The notes: generated by a model not told the origin, from the letters alone. A DNA stretch of 64,000 nt from Larkinella sp965227735 (GCF_965227735.1 NZ_OZ245776.1:1674001-1738000); one strand, 5' to 3'; counted from the first letter of the stretch, positions 27,933 through 37,354 are shown. Made by a program: numbers and translations.

Positions 27933-30900
27933 ATGAAATCAGTTATTCTGTTCCTCAGTCTGCTTATTCTTTCTTCTGCCCGTTTTTTCCAGCAATCCCC
28001 ACCGGGGTTGTCTGGCCAACCGCCCGGCACCGGTAAACCGCTGCGTATCAAACAGGATGCCAAAACCGGTACGATTTCGGTTTTCCGAAGCGACGGCCAA
28101 AAGCCGATTGTGGTTCAGAATGCAAGGCCCGATTTCCGGCCTTACCTCCACCCCATCACCGCCCCCGACGGCAAGGGCATTCTGACCGAATACAGCCCCG
28201 GCCACCACAAACACCAGACTGGTTTATACTGGGGCTTTACCCGCGTCAACGGCCGGGATTACTTTCATCATCCGGAGGGCGATTACTGGCGCCGGGTTTC
28301 GGCCACGGTGACCAAAGCCACCGGAACCGACGTCAAATGGCAAACGGTGTATGATTTGCTGGACGAAAAAGGCGAAGCCGTTCTGCGGGAAACCCAGAAC
28401 TGGACAATGCGCGAAAAAAACGGAAAATTCCTGCTGGATCTGGAATGGAAAGGCAAAGCCATCACCGACATTACGATTGGTAAATACGATTACGGCGGGC
28501 TGTTTCTGCGAATGCCCTGGCGTGAAGGCATAAAGGGCGAAGTGATCAATGCGGCCCGGCAGCGCAACGAAAAAGCGGAAGGCCAGCGCGCCATGTGGGT
28601 CGATGCCGGGATGCAGGTGGAAGGCCGGACGGATCTGGCTCACATCGCCATTTTCGATCACCCGGAAAACAAAGGTTATCCGCAAACCTGGCGGGTCGAC
28701 AACCAGCTCGGCATTGGCCCCGCCCGCGCCCGAACCGGCGACTGGAAAATTGAAAAAGGTGATACGGAAACCATCCGCCATCAGGTCGTCGTTTACACCG
28801 GCGAACTGAACGATGTGGAACTGACCAAAACCTGGAGCGAATTTAGCGGCAACACGTCGATGTATAATACCTCGACGTTGTGGGGCCTTGCTCAGAAAGA
28901 AGGGCTGGAAGCCAAATTTCTGACTCCGCAGGCAGCGGTTGAAAGCATGACAATGCCGGAGGGATACAAGGCCAACGTCTGGGCGTCGGAACCGATGATG
29001 ACCCAACCCATGGCCTTTTGCTGGGATGACCGCGGGCGACTCTGGGTGGCCGAAAACCGCGACTACGAATCGCGCGGATACGGTTTTTCCAAAGCCGGGA
29101 ATAGCCGCATTCTGATTCTGGAAGATACCAACGGCGACGGCGTGGCGGATAAACAAAAGGTTTTTCTGGACAGCATCGCGTTCCCTTCCGCCATAGCCGT
29201 AGGTTTCGACGGCCTGTTTCTGGGTGCGCCCCCCAACCTGCTCTTCGTGCCGGATCGCAACAACGATGATCGGGCGGATGTGAAAGACATCGAGGTTCGG
29301 CTGACGGGCTGGGGCATCCGCGACCGGCACGAAACCCTGAACAGCCTGCATTGGGGCCCCGATGGCTGGCTCTACGGTTTGCAGGGGTTTGCCACCCCAT
29401 CGAAGGTGCGGAAACCGAACGGAAAAGGGAAACTGTATAAACACAATGACCCGTTTCCCGAAGACATTTTGGAGGGCGAAGGGGTCGACATCAACGGGGG
29501 CGTCTGGCGCTATCACCCCACCAAAGACCGGTTTGAGGTCGTGGCCCACGGCTTCAGCAATCCTTGGGGCATCGACTACGATGCCAAGGGCCAGCTTATT
29601 ATGACAGCCTGCGTTATTCCGCACCTCTGGCACGTCGTTCCGGGCGGTATTTACCACCGGCAGGGCGGGCAGCATTTCAATCCGTACGTCTATAACGACA
29701 TCAAAACCATTGCCGACCACAGCCACCGATCAGCCCACGGCGGGGCGCGGGTGTATCAATCCGATGCCTTTCCGGCGTCGCAGCAGGGTCGGATTTTCAT
29801 GGCAAATATCCACGAACACGCCATTCTGGCGGATGTGCTGGAACCCAAAGGATCGGGTTTCGTCGGCCATCACGGGGCCGATTTTTTACAGGCCAACAAT
29901 GCGCAGTGGGTGGGTTTCAGCATGGAAGTCGGGCCGGATGGCGGGCTTTATGTGCTGGACTGGCACGATGCGGACATTTGTGGAAAAGAAGTCCTGAACA
30001 GCGAAACCGGCCGGATTTTCCGGATTATGCCCAAAAACTCAGGGGCGGAAAACTGGACGGGGCGGTATTCGGATCTGACCAAAATGACCGATCAGCAGTT
30101 GGTCAATCTGCAAACTGTCAAAAGCGACTGGCACGCCCGCCGTGCGCGGATTATTCTGCAAAACCGGGCCGCAAAGGGGAAACTCGACAGCCAAACCCAC
30201 GCGCAACTCCGACAGCTATTCGAGACGAATGCCAACGCCGACTGGCGGCTCCGGGCCTTGTGGACGCTGCACATCACCGGCGGTTTCGATGAAAAAACAC
30301 TCACGAAAGTCCTGGACGACAAAGACGCCTACGTTCGGGCCTGGGCCGTTCAGCTGCTGTGTGAAGACCGGAACCCTTCAGCGACTGTTCAGGAAAAAAT
30401 GGTTCGGATGGCCCGCGAAGACCCATCGGCGGTGGTGCGGCTTTATCTGGCGTCGGCTCTGCAACGGGTAGACACGGAATCGCAGTGGAAAATCGCCGGA
30501 GAATTGATGGCCCACGGCGAAGACAAAAACGATCACAACCTGCCCAAAATGATCTGGTTCGGTTTTGAACCGCTCGTCAAAACCAATCCGGCCCGGGCGT
30601 TAGACCTCGCAGCCCGTTGCGAAATTCCGATGGTAGCGCGGTTTATTGCCCGTCGAATTGTGGATGCCGATCAAACGCCAACGTTGATTACGGCGCTCGG
30701 AAAATCACCCAAAACGCAGGTGAGCCTGCTGGAAGGTATGCGCGACGGTCTGGAAGGACGCACGGATCTGGCAACCCCGGCCAACTGGAAAGCGGTTTAT
30801 GCCCAATTAAAAGCCAACCCAAAAACCGCCCCGCTTGCCCAGCAGGTGGCCCAGCAGTTTGGCGACACGGAAACCGCCCGGAAGTCGCTGGCGACGCTGA

Positions 30901-31769
30901 AAGACCGGAAAGCGCCCCTCGACCAACGTCTCAAAGCCCTGAAATCCATTGCGGGTCAGCAAAGGCCCGAACTCCTGGCGGAATTGCCCGCCTTGCTGAA
31001 CGAGCCGAATCTGCGCAGCGAAACCATCCGCGCCATTGCCGGGTATGACCGCGAACCGCTGGGCGAACTGCTGCTGGCCCGGTATGCGGATTTCAGTCCC
31101 GCCGATAAACTTCAGGTGGTGCAAACGATGTCGTCCCGCCCGAAATACGGCTGGCAACTGGCACAGGCGTTGAAAACCAACAAGATTCCGAAACGGGATG
31201 TGCCGACCTATGCTGCCCGGCAGTTGTTGCGGGTGGTGGGCAGCGGTTTTGTCGAAATCTGGGGACCGATCGAGCAGCACGGTATCGACGAAAAAGCCTA
31301 CACCCGCTACCAGAAACTGCTCACTGACCGGGCGTTGCTGAGTGCCAATACCGTCAAAGGCCGACTGGTTTTTCAGCGAACCTGCGGGCCTTGCCACAAA
31401 ATGTACGGCGAAGGCGGCAGCATTGGGCCGGATATTACGGGCTCAAACCGGGGAAACGTGGATTATCTGCTCAGCAATATTCTCAATCCGAGTGGCGAAA
31501 TTCAGGACGACTACAAGATGGTGGTGGTGACAACCCGCGACGGGCGCACGTATTCCGGAAATGTGGCCGGCGAAAACGAACGGCAACTCACCCTACGCGT
31601 GGTGGGTCAGGATGCGGTGGTTTTAAACAAATCCGATGTGCAGTCGCGCGAAGTGACGCCGAATTCCATGATGCCTACCGGTTTGCTCGATGCCCTGACG
31701 GAAGATGAAGTCATTGACCTCGTGGCTTTCCTGCGGACGACCGCGCCGGTGAAACAGGCGAAAAAGTAA
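27933..31769 (+). CDS. DUF6807 / PVC-type dehydrogenase / HEAT / cytochrome c fusion protein
   Basis: This 1278-residue exported protein has a signal peptide (about 1-17). A DUF6807 (PmoA-like) domain spans about 37-310 (YSPGHHKHQTGLYWGF). A PVC-type membrane-bound dehydrogenase propeller starts near 340 (MPEGYKANVWASEPMMTQPM) and runs to about 700. HEAT-like helices follow, then a C-terminal heme domain with CGPCH at 1151-1155. The last two units are the usual 'PVC-type heme-binding CxxCH protein'; the DUF6807 front end is extra. It probably oxidises a sugar or alcohol in the periplasm. It is transcribed away from the patatin gene. Confidence 0.87.
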   Translation: MKSVILFLSLLILSSARFFQQSPPGLSGQPPGTGKPLRIKQDAKTGTISVFRSDGQKPIVVQNARPDFRPYLHPITAPDGKGILTEYSPGHHKHQTGLYWGFTRVNGRDYFHHPEGDYWRRVSATVTKATGTDVKWQTVYDLLDEKGEAVLRETQNWTMREKNGKFLLDLEWKGKAITDITIGKYDYGGLFLRMPWREGIKGEVINAARQRNEKAEGQRAMWVDAGMQVEGRTDLAHIAIFDHPENKGYPQTWRVDNQLGIGPARARTGDWKIEKGDTETIRHQVVVYTGELNDVELTKTWSEFSGNTSMYNTSTLWGLAQKEGLEAKFLTPQAAVESMTMPEGYKANVWASEPMMTQPMAFCWDDRGRLWVAENRDYESRGYGFSKAGNSRILILEDTNGDGVADKQKVFLDSIAFPSAIAVGFDGLFLGAPPNLLFVPDRNNDDRADVKDIEVRLTGWGIRDRHETLNSLHWGPDGWLYGLQGFATPSKVRKPNGKGKLYKHNDPFPEDILEGEGVDINGGVWRYHPTKDRFEVVAHGFSNPWGIDYDAKGQLIMTACVIPHLWHVVPGGIYHRQGGQHFNPYVYNDIKTIADHSHRSAHGGARVYQSDAFPASQQGRIFMANIHEHAILADVLEPKGSGFVGHHGADFLQANNAQWVGFSMEVGPDGGLYVLDWHDADICGKEVLNSETGRIFRIMPKNSGAENWTGRYSDLTKMTDQQLVNLQTVKSDWHARRARIILQNRAAKGKLDSQTHAQLRQLFETNANADWRLRALWTLHITGGFDEKTLTKVLDDKDAYVRAWAVQLLCEDRNPSATVQEKMVRMAREDPSAVVRLYLASALQRVDTESQWKIAGELMAHGEDKNDHNLPKMIWFGFEPLVKTNPARALDLAARCEIPMVARFIARRIVDADQTPTLITALGKSPKTQVSLLEGMRDGLEGRTDLATPANWKAVYAQLKANPKTAPLAQQVAQQFGDTETARKSLATLKDRKAPLDQRLKALKSIAGQQRPELLAELPALLNEPNLRSETIRAIAGYDREPLGELLLARYADFSPADKLQVVQTMSSRPKYGWQLAQALKTNKIPKRDVPTYAARQLLRVVGSGFVEIWGPIEQHGIDEKAYTRYQKLLTDRALLSANTVKGRLVFQRTCGPCHKMYGEGGSIGPDITGSNRGNVDYLLSNILNPSGEIQDDYKMVVVTTRDGRTYSGNVAGENERQLTLRVVGQDAVVLNKSDVQSREVTPNSMMPTGLLDALTEDEVIDLVAFLRTTAPVKQAKK

Positions 31770-31804
31770 CGTCATTTAGGGGTCCTTCATGGGGTTTTCC
31801 AAAC

Positions 31805-31985
31805 GAATGGTTCATTCATCCCGAAGATGTTTGTCGAAAACAGAGCTGGCAGTATTATGGGTCAAGTTTTTCAAATGAATGGTTCATTTCATCCCGAAGA
31901 TGCCCGTCAAAAATAGGGCTGGCAGTATTATGGGTGGAATTTCCCAAATGAATGGTTCATTTCATCCCGAAGGGATCAAACAGCG
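31805..31985. repeat. Tandem repeat, about 73-bp period, 2.5 copies
   Basis: Copies begin at 31805, 31877 and 31950. Each opens with GAATGGTTCATTTCATCCCG (first copy one T shorter). The first two continue to CTGGCAGTATTATGGGT, and the third is cut after about 35 bases. This is the left part of the 408-bp gap 31770-32177, which holds no credible gene. The TTCATCCC core is also found in the repeats at 5211-5425. Confidence 0.75.
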
Positions 31986-32116
31986 CTGCGTCGGTAGCGA
32001 TGGGCATTTCGACCGCTGCGTGCCTTTGGGTACGCGACCGATGTTGGGAATTGGTTGCGTGCCCAAAGGCACGCGTGGAACGCGGAACAACCTTGCTGGC
32101 TACCGACGCTGCGCTG
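31981..32116. repeat. Nested inverted-repeat element
   Basis: Outer arms of 18 bp (31981-31998 and 32099-32116) match at 17 positions around the core GCGTCGGTAGC. Inner arms of 18 bp (32018-32035 and 32057-32074) also match at 17, around GCGTGCC and AAAGGCACGC. No coding potential was seen. It follows the 73-bp tandem copies in the same gap and looks like a REP-doublet or MITE remnant. Confidence 0.65.
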
Positions 32117-32177
32117 TTCAGCCCCTGACGGGGCAAAATGCCCTGGTTACTAAAAGACGTTACCCGAAAAAAATAGA

Positions 32178-33620
32178 TTACGCTTCGACCGCCTGTAGTT
32201 TTGTCAACTGGCTGGCAGCCGCCAGCATATCGACTTCGCGGAAGGGAGCTGCCATGAATTGAAAACCGATGGACAGCCCATTTTCGTCGGTGCCGTTCGG
32301 AATGGAAATGGCCGGGCAACCCACTACGTTGGCCTGCACCGTAAAGATGTCAGCCAGATACATTTGCAGCGGATCGCTGGCTTTCTCACCAATCCGGAAG
32401 GCCGTCGTTGGCGTTACGGGGGAAGCGATCAGATCATAGTGGGCAAACAGCGCGTCGGTTTCATCCTTGATCAACCGGCGAACCTGCTGGGCTTTGGTGT
32501 AATACGCGTCGTAGTAACTGGAACTGAGGGCAAAGGTGCCAAGGATGATCCGGCGACGGACTTCATCGCCAAAACCGTCGGTTCGGGATTTTTTATAGAG
32601 TGACTCCAGATCCGTAGCGTCGGGGCTTCGGTAACCAAACCGGACACCATCGAACCGGGATAGGTTGGAACTGGCCTCAGCGGTAGTCAGAATATAATAG
32701 GTAGGCAAAATGTGTTTCAACAGCGGAAAATCCACCGGTTCGACGGTGTGACCCAGCTCGCGCAAACGGTCCAGAGCTTCCTGGGTTTTCTGCCGAATAA
32801 CCGGATCAACCCCTTCGCTTTCAACCCCTTCACGCAGGTAACCGATCCGCAACGGGCGGTTTAGCGTCAGTTGCTGGCTATACGCCGGAATGTCGTTCCG
32901 GCTCACGGTGCTGTCGAAGTCGTCGGCACCGGCCATAATTTCCAGCAGCAAAGCCGCATCCTCGACGGTATGGGTAATCGGACCGATGCAATCAAAAGAC
33001 GACGCGTAGGCAATCAGGCCCCAGCGCGAAACCCGGGCATAGGTAGGTTTCAGCCCCACTGTACCGCAAAAAGCCGAAGGTTGGCGCACGGAACCGCCCG
33101 TATCCGACCCCAGCGAAGCCAGGCACAACCCCGCCTGCACCGCCACCGCCGAACCACCTGACGAACCGCCCGGCACACGGTCGGGATCATCCGCATTCCG
33201 GACCGGACCAAAGGCCGAATTCTCGTTGGAGGAACCCATCGCAAATTCGTCGCAGTTCTGACGACCAATAATGATAACGTCCTCGTCGATGACCCGCTGC
33301 ACGGCAGTGGCTGTAAACTGCGACACAAAACCGTCCAGAATCCGGCTCCCCGCCTGAACACCGTGCTGGTTGTAACAGAGTACATCCTTGATGCCCAACA
33401 CCATGCCCGCCAGCCGACCCGCCTTTCCCTTTTTCAGTTTCGCATCCACTTCATCCGCCCGCTGGCGAGCTTCGTCGGCATAAACCGCCACGAACGCATT
33501 CAGGTGCTGGTGGTCGTCAATTCGCTGGAGGTAGTGCTCCACCAATTGGCGGCAGGTAATGGATCCAGCGGCCAGATCGCGCTGGATTTCAGAAAGGGAA
33601 TCGTACGGTTTTACGGGCAT
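32178..33620 (-). CDS. gatA: Asp/Glu-tRNA amidotransferase subunit A
   Basis: This protein has about 480 residues from the ATG at 33620 (MPVKPYDSLSEIQ); an upstream start at 33653 would add 11 unconserved residues. It is an amidase-signature enzyme with the full Lys-Ser-Ser triad: Lys78 in GIKDVLCY, Ser153 in PGGSSGGSA and Ser177 in GSDTGGSVRQP. GatA releases ammonia from glutamine, and GatB uses it to convert Glu-tRNA(Gln) or Asp-tRNA(Asn). gatB and gatC are not in this window. tatA lies upstream on the same strand but is separated by a terminator-like hairpin. Confidence 0.95.
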   Translation of the reverse strand: MPVKPYDSLSEIQRDLAAGSITCRQLVEHYLQRIDDHQHLNAFVAVYADEARQRADEVDAKLKKGKAGRLAGMVLGIKDVLCYNQHGVQAGSRILDGFVSQFTATAVQRVIDEDVIIIGRQNCDEFAMGSSNENSAFGPVRNADDPDRVPGGSSGGSAVAVQAGLCLASLGSDTGGSVRQPSAFCGTVGLKPTYARVSRWGLIAYASSFDCIGPITHTVEDAALLLEIMAGADDFDSTVSRNDIPAYSQQLTLNRPLRIGYLREGVESEGVDPVIRQKTQEALDRLRELGHTVEPVDFPLLKHILPTYYILTTAEASSNLSRFDGVRFGYRSPDATDLESLYKKSRTDGFGDEVRRRIILGTFALSSSYYDAYYTKAQQVRRLIKDETDALFAHYDLIASPVTPTTAFRIGEKASDPLQMYLADIFTVQANVVGCPAISIPNGTDENGLSIGFQFMAAPFREVDMLAAASQLTKLQAVEA

Positions 33621-33640
33621 AACAAAGTACGGCTGGTAGA

Positions 33641-33684
33641 AAAAAAGAGACAACAGAACGACCGTTCAGGCCGAGCTGTTGTCT
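33641..33684 (-). terminator. Rho-independent terminator after tatA
   Basis: Read on the minus strand, arms of 9 bp (33676-33684 and 33648-33656, CTGTTGTCT pairing with AGACAACAG) are followed within two bases by a run of seven T. This is a classic intrinsic terminator. It separates tatA from gatA despite their shared direction. Confidence 0.65.
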
Positions 33685-33798
33685 GAATGAAGTGGATTAA
33701 ATATCGAATATTGAATAGCGAATGGTGAATATCGAAAGCAACCAGAGTCAACTTCAGTATTCGTTATTCGGAGTTCAATATTCAATACTTACCAGCTA

Positions 33799-34008
33799 TT
33801 ATTTCACATTCGTATCGCGAAGTCCTTCTTCGATGTTTTCGCGAACGTCTTTGGTAGCGTCTTTAAATTCTTTAATGCCTTTGCCAAGGCCCTTCATCAG
33901 GTCAGGAATCCGTTTTGCACCGAAGAATAACAGGATCACCAGACCGATCAAAAGCAGTTCCGTTCCGCCGAGTGAGCCTAAAAATGCATAAATTGTGAGT
34001 AATGCCAT
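33799..34008 (-). CDS. tatA: Twin-arginine translocase TatA/TatE subunit
   Basis: This 69-residue protein has one N-terminal membrane helix (about 12-31, GTELLLIGLVILLFFGAKRI), the conserved F-G hinge, the amphipathic helix (PDLMKGLGKGIKEFKDA) and a charged tail. The form is standard for TatA, which makes the pore for folded Tat substrates. tatC is not in the window. A Tat-type sialidase about 3 kb away is a possible client. A minus-strand -7 box is at 34046-34053. Confidence 0.95.
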   Translation of the reverse strand: MALLTIYAFLGSLGGTELLLIGLVILLFFGAKRIPDLMKGLGKGIKEFKDATKDVRENIEEGLRDTNVK

Positions 34009-34045
34009 GATAGTATGAGTTATGAGTGTATGCAGAAACTCTTTA

Positions 34046-34053
34046 CAAAAGTA
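34046..34053 (-). promoter_or_regulatory. Predicted -7 promoter box for tatA
   Basis: CAAAAGTA on the plus strand is TACTTTTG on the minus strand, matching TAnnTTTG. It would start transcription about 32 bases before the tatA ATG. No matching -33 box was found. Confidence 0.45.
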
Positions 34054-34092
34054 ACGATTATTACGAATTTATTGTGTACTAAAAAAACGATT

Positions 34093-34527
34093 TCACCCAA
34101 TTTTAATCGACGAAGCGTGGTTGCGCTCCCACTCGGTAAACCGGTTGATATCATCGGATATCGAACTGACCAGCCACAGAATCAGGGCAATGTCGTCGGT
34201 CATGCCCAACACCGGCAACACGTCCGGAATAAAGTCGAGTGGCGACACAAAATACACCAGCACCGCGACCATGCGCAGCAGCGTTTTGCCGGAAATGGCC
34301 CGGTATTCGCCTTTGGCATACGCCCGCACCATCCGGACCAGAACGTTGATCTGGTCTTTGGCCGCCGAATAACTGGCTCCTACGCCCAGAACGCGGGTTT
34401 TGTCCGCCACACGGTGCAACAAATCAAGCATACTCTTTCCGCTTCGGGTATACCGTGACGCCTTTGCGGTGGAGCGCCGGAAGAAAAATGAACTCAGGAT
34501 GGCCGTTAATAAGCGACGGTTTGCCAT
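34093..34527 (-). CDS. YkvA-like DUF1232 membrane protein
   Basis: This 144-residue protein carries the DUF1232 core VAVLVYFVSPLDFIPDVLPV followed by LGMTDDIALILWLV, the family signature in which a hydrophobic hairpin contains S-P-x-D-x-I-P-D. The N-terminal half is basic and helical. The function is unknown; members are small membrane proteins in many bacteria. It lies upstream of tatA on the same strand with an 84-base gap that has its own promoter-like box, so it is probably separate. Confidence 0.87.
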   Translation of the reverse strand: MANRRLLTAILSSFFFRRSTAKASRYTRSGKSMLDLLHRVADKTRVLGVGASYSAAKDQINVLVRMVRAYAKGEYRAISGKTLLRMVAVLVYFVSPLDFIPDVLPVLGMTDDIALILWLVSSISDDINRFTEWERNHASSIKIG

Positions 34528-34648
34528 AGTTGGATGTGATCTAATGTCCCTGGATAGCTGGACACCCTAATAACACATTTTCTACCCCAATTGTCTTATT
34601 CTGTAAAAAAAAGCTTCTATTTACAGCACCAGTGTCCCCCGGCTCCCC

Positions 34649-34656
34649 TATTTTTG
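34649..34656 (+). promoter_or_regulatory. Predicted -7 promoter box for mdh
   Basis: TATTTTTG matches TAnnTTTG and lies 41 bases before the mdh ATG, giving a leader of about 35 bases. The -33 region is not obvious. Confidence 0.45.
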
Positions 34657-34697
34657 TACCGTTCAAAACAGTTGTCAGTTAATAAACCATTAACTCT

Positions 34698-35633
34698 ATG
34701 AAAATTACCGTAGTAGGTGCCGGGGCCGTCGGAGCGACCTGTGCCGATAACATCGCCCGACGTGAATTAGCCGAGGAGGTTGTGCTCCTGGACATCAAAG
34801 AGGGTCTTAGCGAAGGCAAAGGTTTAGACATGCTTCAGGCGTCTACGTTGTTGGACTGTGACGTCAAAATCACCGGTTCCTCCAATAATTACGAATTAAC
34901 TGCCAATTCGGATGTGGTCGTGATTACTTCGGGGATTCCGCGCAAGCCGGGCATGACCCGTGAAGACCTGATTGGTACCAACGCCAACATTGTAAAAGGC
35001 GTTACCGAAAATATCTTAAAACACTCTCCAGACGCTATTTTCGTCATCATTTCCAACCCCATGGACACGATGACGTACCTGGCGCTGAAGGCATCCGGAC
35101 TCCCCAAAAACCGTATAATCGGATTAGGAGGAATTTTGGATTCGGCCCGTTTCAAAACGTATCTGTCGCTGGCACTGAAGTGTTCACCCAACGATTTGCA
35201 GGGCGTGGTGATCGGCGGACACGGCGATACGACCATGATTCCGCTGACGCGTCTGGCGACGTACTCGGGCGTTCCGGTTAGCCAGTTCCTGGATGCCGAA
35301 ACGCTGCAAAAAGTAGCCGCCGATACGATGGTGGGTGGAGCAACGCTGACCAAACTGATCGGTACCTCGGCCTGGTATGCACCCGGTGCCGCCGGTGCGG
35401 CCCTGGTCGAAAGCATCGTTCGCGACCAGAAACGCGTCATTCCGTGCTGCGTTCTGCTGGAAGGCGAATACGGCCAGTCGGATATCTGCCTCGGCGTACC
35501 GGTGGTCATCGGCCGCAGTGGCTGGGAAAGCATCGTGGATTTCGACCTCAACGAAGACGAGCAGGCGGCATTCAACAAGTCAGCCGACGCCGTTCGGAAT
35601 ATGAACGACATTCTGAAAACGCTGGATTTGTAA
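34698..35633 (+). CDS. mdh: Malate dehydrogenase
   Basis: This 311-residue protein is an LDH-like malate dehydrogenase of the TCA cycle, interconverting malate and oxaloacetate with NAD. The Rossmann motif GAGAVGA is at 7-13 with Asp32 after the second strand, favouring NAD. The substrate-site arginines lie in GIPRKPGMTRED, then come IISNPMD and the catalytic His in GGHGDT. Length is normal. It is a single gene closed by a very long palindromic terminator shared with the convergent sialidase gene. Confidence 0.97.
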   Translation: MKITVVGAGAVGATCADNIARRELAEEVVLLDIKEGLSEGKGLDMLQASTLLDCDVKITGSSNNYELTANSDVVVITSGIPRKPGMTREDLIGTNANIVKGVTENILKHSPDAIFVIISNPMDTMTYLALKASGLPKNRIIGLGGILDSARFKTYLSLALKCSPNDLQGVVIGGHGDTTMIPLTRLATYSGVPVSQFLDAETLQKVAADTMVGGATLTKLIGTSAWYAPGAAGAALVESIVRDQKRVIPCCVLLEGEYGQSDICLGVPVVIGRSGWESIVDFDLNEDEQAAFNKSADAVRNMNDILKTLDL

Positions 35634-35640
35634 AAAAAAC

Positions 35641-35700
35641 CGTTTGCCGATACGAAAAAAGGACACCATAACGGGTGTCCTTTTTTCGTATCGGCAAACG
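35641..35700. terminator. Bidirectional terminator, 27-bp perfect arms
   Basis: Arms 35641-35667 and 35674-35700 are perfectly complementary over 27 bp with a six-base loop (ATAACG). The stem contains A and T tracts next to GGACACC/GGTGTCC, so it can act as a terminator in either direction. It separates mdh from the convergent sialidase gene and is longer than intrinsic terminators usually are. Confidence 0.8.
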
Positions 35701-35725
35701 AAAGGTTTATTTAGTATTAAAGGCC

Positions 35726-37111
35726 TCAGGATTTGATCGTTATCTCCACCGTCCGACCGACAGCATTTCGCGGGCTTTTTCCCCAGGCCCCCAGGTCATA
35801 GGCAACATATACTTTATTATCGGTTTTCATCTCCTCAATAGCCATGTAATGCGTAGTCATGACACCGGAGGTCATGCGGACCACGTTAGGCCAGGTTTTC
35901 CCATGATCCTGACTGAACGCCAGGTAGTTGCCATTCCAGGAATGGTCCGGGTATTTCCAGCATGCTTTCTGGGGAACGCGAATACCGAATGCCGCCACCA
36001 GCAAGCCGCTCCGAAGCTCAATCAGATCAGGGTCCACCACCGCGCCCCGAAGCTCGTCGGGATTGGATTCATCGAGCGGTTTTCCTTTGGAGTCGGTTTT
36101 GTTTCGGAGCCAGTCGACCCAGAGTTCCGTCCGGTAAATATCCAGTCCGGCAAAAATCCGCGGCTGGTGCGGGCTCCAGGTGGCCCCATTGTCATCCGAA
36201 AACGACTCCCGCAGTTCACGACCGGTCCGCATGAAACAGAGCAGTCGCCCGGCATTGGGTCCCTTGCTGATCCGGGCAATGACGGGTTCATCGAGTCCTT
36301 CCGTGCCGATGTCGGGGCCAACGGCGATGGTGGCAACCTGTTTCCAGTGCTTTCCTTGATCGGTTGAGCGCACCAGCAAGACCCGGGTCTTCATCATACT
36401 GGCCATGTAGGTCGAGGGCGTCCGGTCTTCTTTGGTCCACCCGTAAAATGTGGTCAGCAGGTCTCCGTTGGGCATTTCCAGAATTCGACGGTGCAGCCGT
36501 TGGGCTTCGTGCGGGTGGCCACCGTCGTCTTTGGAAGCGTAAAAATCAGCGCCGGGCAGATCGAACGGAACATCCACCGGCCCCTCCAGCGTCTGCCAGT
36601 CGTCCCGGGAAGTATACAATTGCCCCAACCCCTGTCCGTCTTTTTTTCCCGGTACAATGTACGTGTCCAGCGCGACCAGCATGCCGTCCTTCAACTGAAT
36701 ACCGCCCCCTTCCAGATTCACACCGTTTTCACCGGGTTTCAGCGGGATGTTCGTCCAGGTTTTGGCGTCATCACGGGAAATGTACGTTCCCATCGCCCGT
36801 TCGTAGTGCATCCGGGGTGAGGGAAACGGTTTTTCCGGCAGTTGCGCCTGAACAATGATCGCGCCGGTTTTGGTCACCAGCATGAACGGCTGTAATCCCT
36901 TCGGAACAATCACCTTTTCTTCGCCAAAACTCAGGCGTAACCGGCCGTCGGCTTCCACCATTTCCGGGACATTTTCGCCAGTTCCGTCCAAACCGGCCGG
37001 TTCCGTTTCAGCGGCAGAACGTCCCCACTGCTTTGGCGTCAAGGCCGCCAGCAGAGCGGTTTTTTGCAGAAAACTTCTTCGTGATGCGTTTCCGGCAGCG
37101 TTTATTTCCAT
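35726..37111 (-). CDS. Sialidase/BNR-repeat family protein with Tat signal
   Basis: This 461-residue protein opens with a Tat-type signal: SRRSFLQ at 10-16 followed by a hydrophobic run. The rest is a six-bladed propeller with Asp-box-like motifs (SRDDAKTWTNIP, SDDNGATWSPHQP, SQDHGKTWPNVV), as in exo-alpha-sialidases and related glycosidases. Substrate may be sialic acid or another glycan; the arginine triad was not located. It is monocistronic and ends against mdh at the shared palindrome. Export as a folded protein by Tat is predicted. Confidence 0.82.
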   Translation of the reverse strand: MEINAAGNASRRSFLQKTALLAALTPKQWGRSAAETEPAGLDGTGENVPEMVEADGRLRLSFGEEKVIVPKGLQPFMLVTKTGAIIVQAQLPEKPFPSPRMHYERAMGTYISRDDAKTWTNIPLKPGENGVNLEGGGIQLKDGMLVALDTYIVPGKKDGQGLGQLYTSRDDWQTLEGPVDVPFDLPGADFYASKDDGGHPHEAQRLHRRILEMPNGDLLTTFYGWTKEDRTPSTYMASMMKTRVLLVRSTDQGKHWKQVATIAVGPDIGTEGLDEPVIARISKGPNAGRLLCFMRTGRELRESFSDDNGATWSPHQPRIFAGLDIYRTELWVDWLRNKTDSKGKPLDESNPDELRGAVVDPDLIELRSGLLVAAFGIRVPQKACWKYPDHSWNGNYLAFSQDHGKTWPNVVRMTSGVMTTHYMAIEEMKTDNKVYVAYDLGAWGKSPRNAVGRTVEITIKS

Positions 37112-37319
37112 CGTGTTCGTGTTTCTAAAATACCTTCATAGACAAAGTTAGATGCCCCTCTTTCAGCGTTCTACTACTTTTATCTTCATTTGTGATATTA
37201 TTCTTCTTTTTTGAATCAGGCCTGTTCTGGATAGTTGTTGGGAAGCAGCTCACAAACAATTTTAACATTTCATTAACCTTCTTTTACAGGCTCTTAACAG
37301 ACGCCAGAATAACAACCTT

Positions 37320-37327
37320 TAGCTTTG
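37320..37327 (+). promoter_or_regulatory. Predicted -7 promoter box for propeller lipoprotein
   Basis: TAGCTTTG matches TAnnTTTG and lies 28 bases before the ATG at 37355. The 243-bp gap before this gene is AT-rich and shows no other clear feature. Confidence 0.4.
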
Positions 37328-37354
37328 TTGAAGTCTCTAAAAACAAAAATAGAA

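Noticed and set aside
28224..29726. 500-codon minus-strand frame opposite the DUF6807 fusion
   Set aside because: Same shadow effect; no start site or conserved domain.
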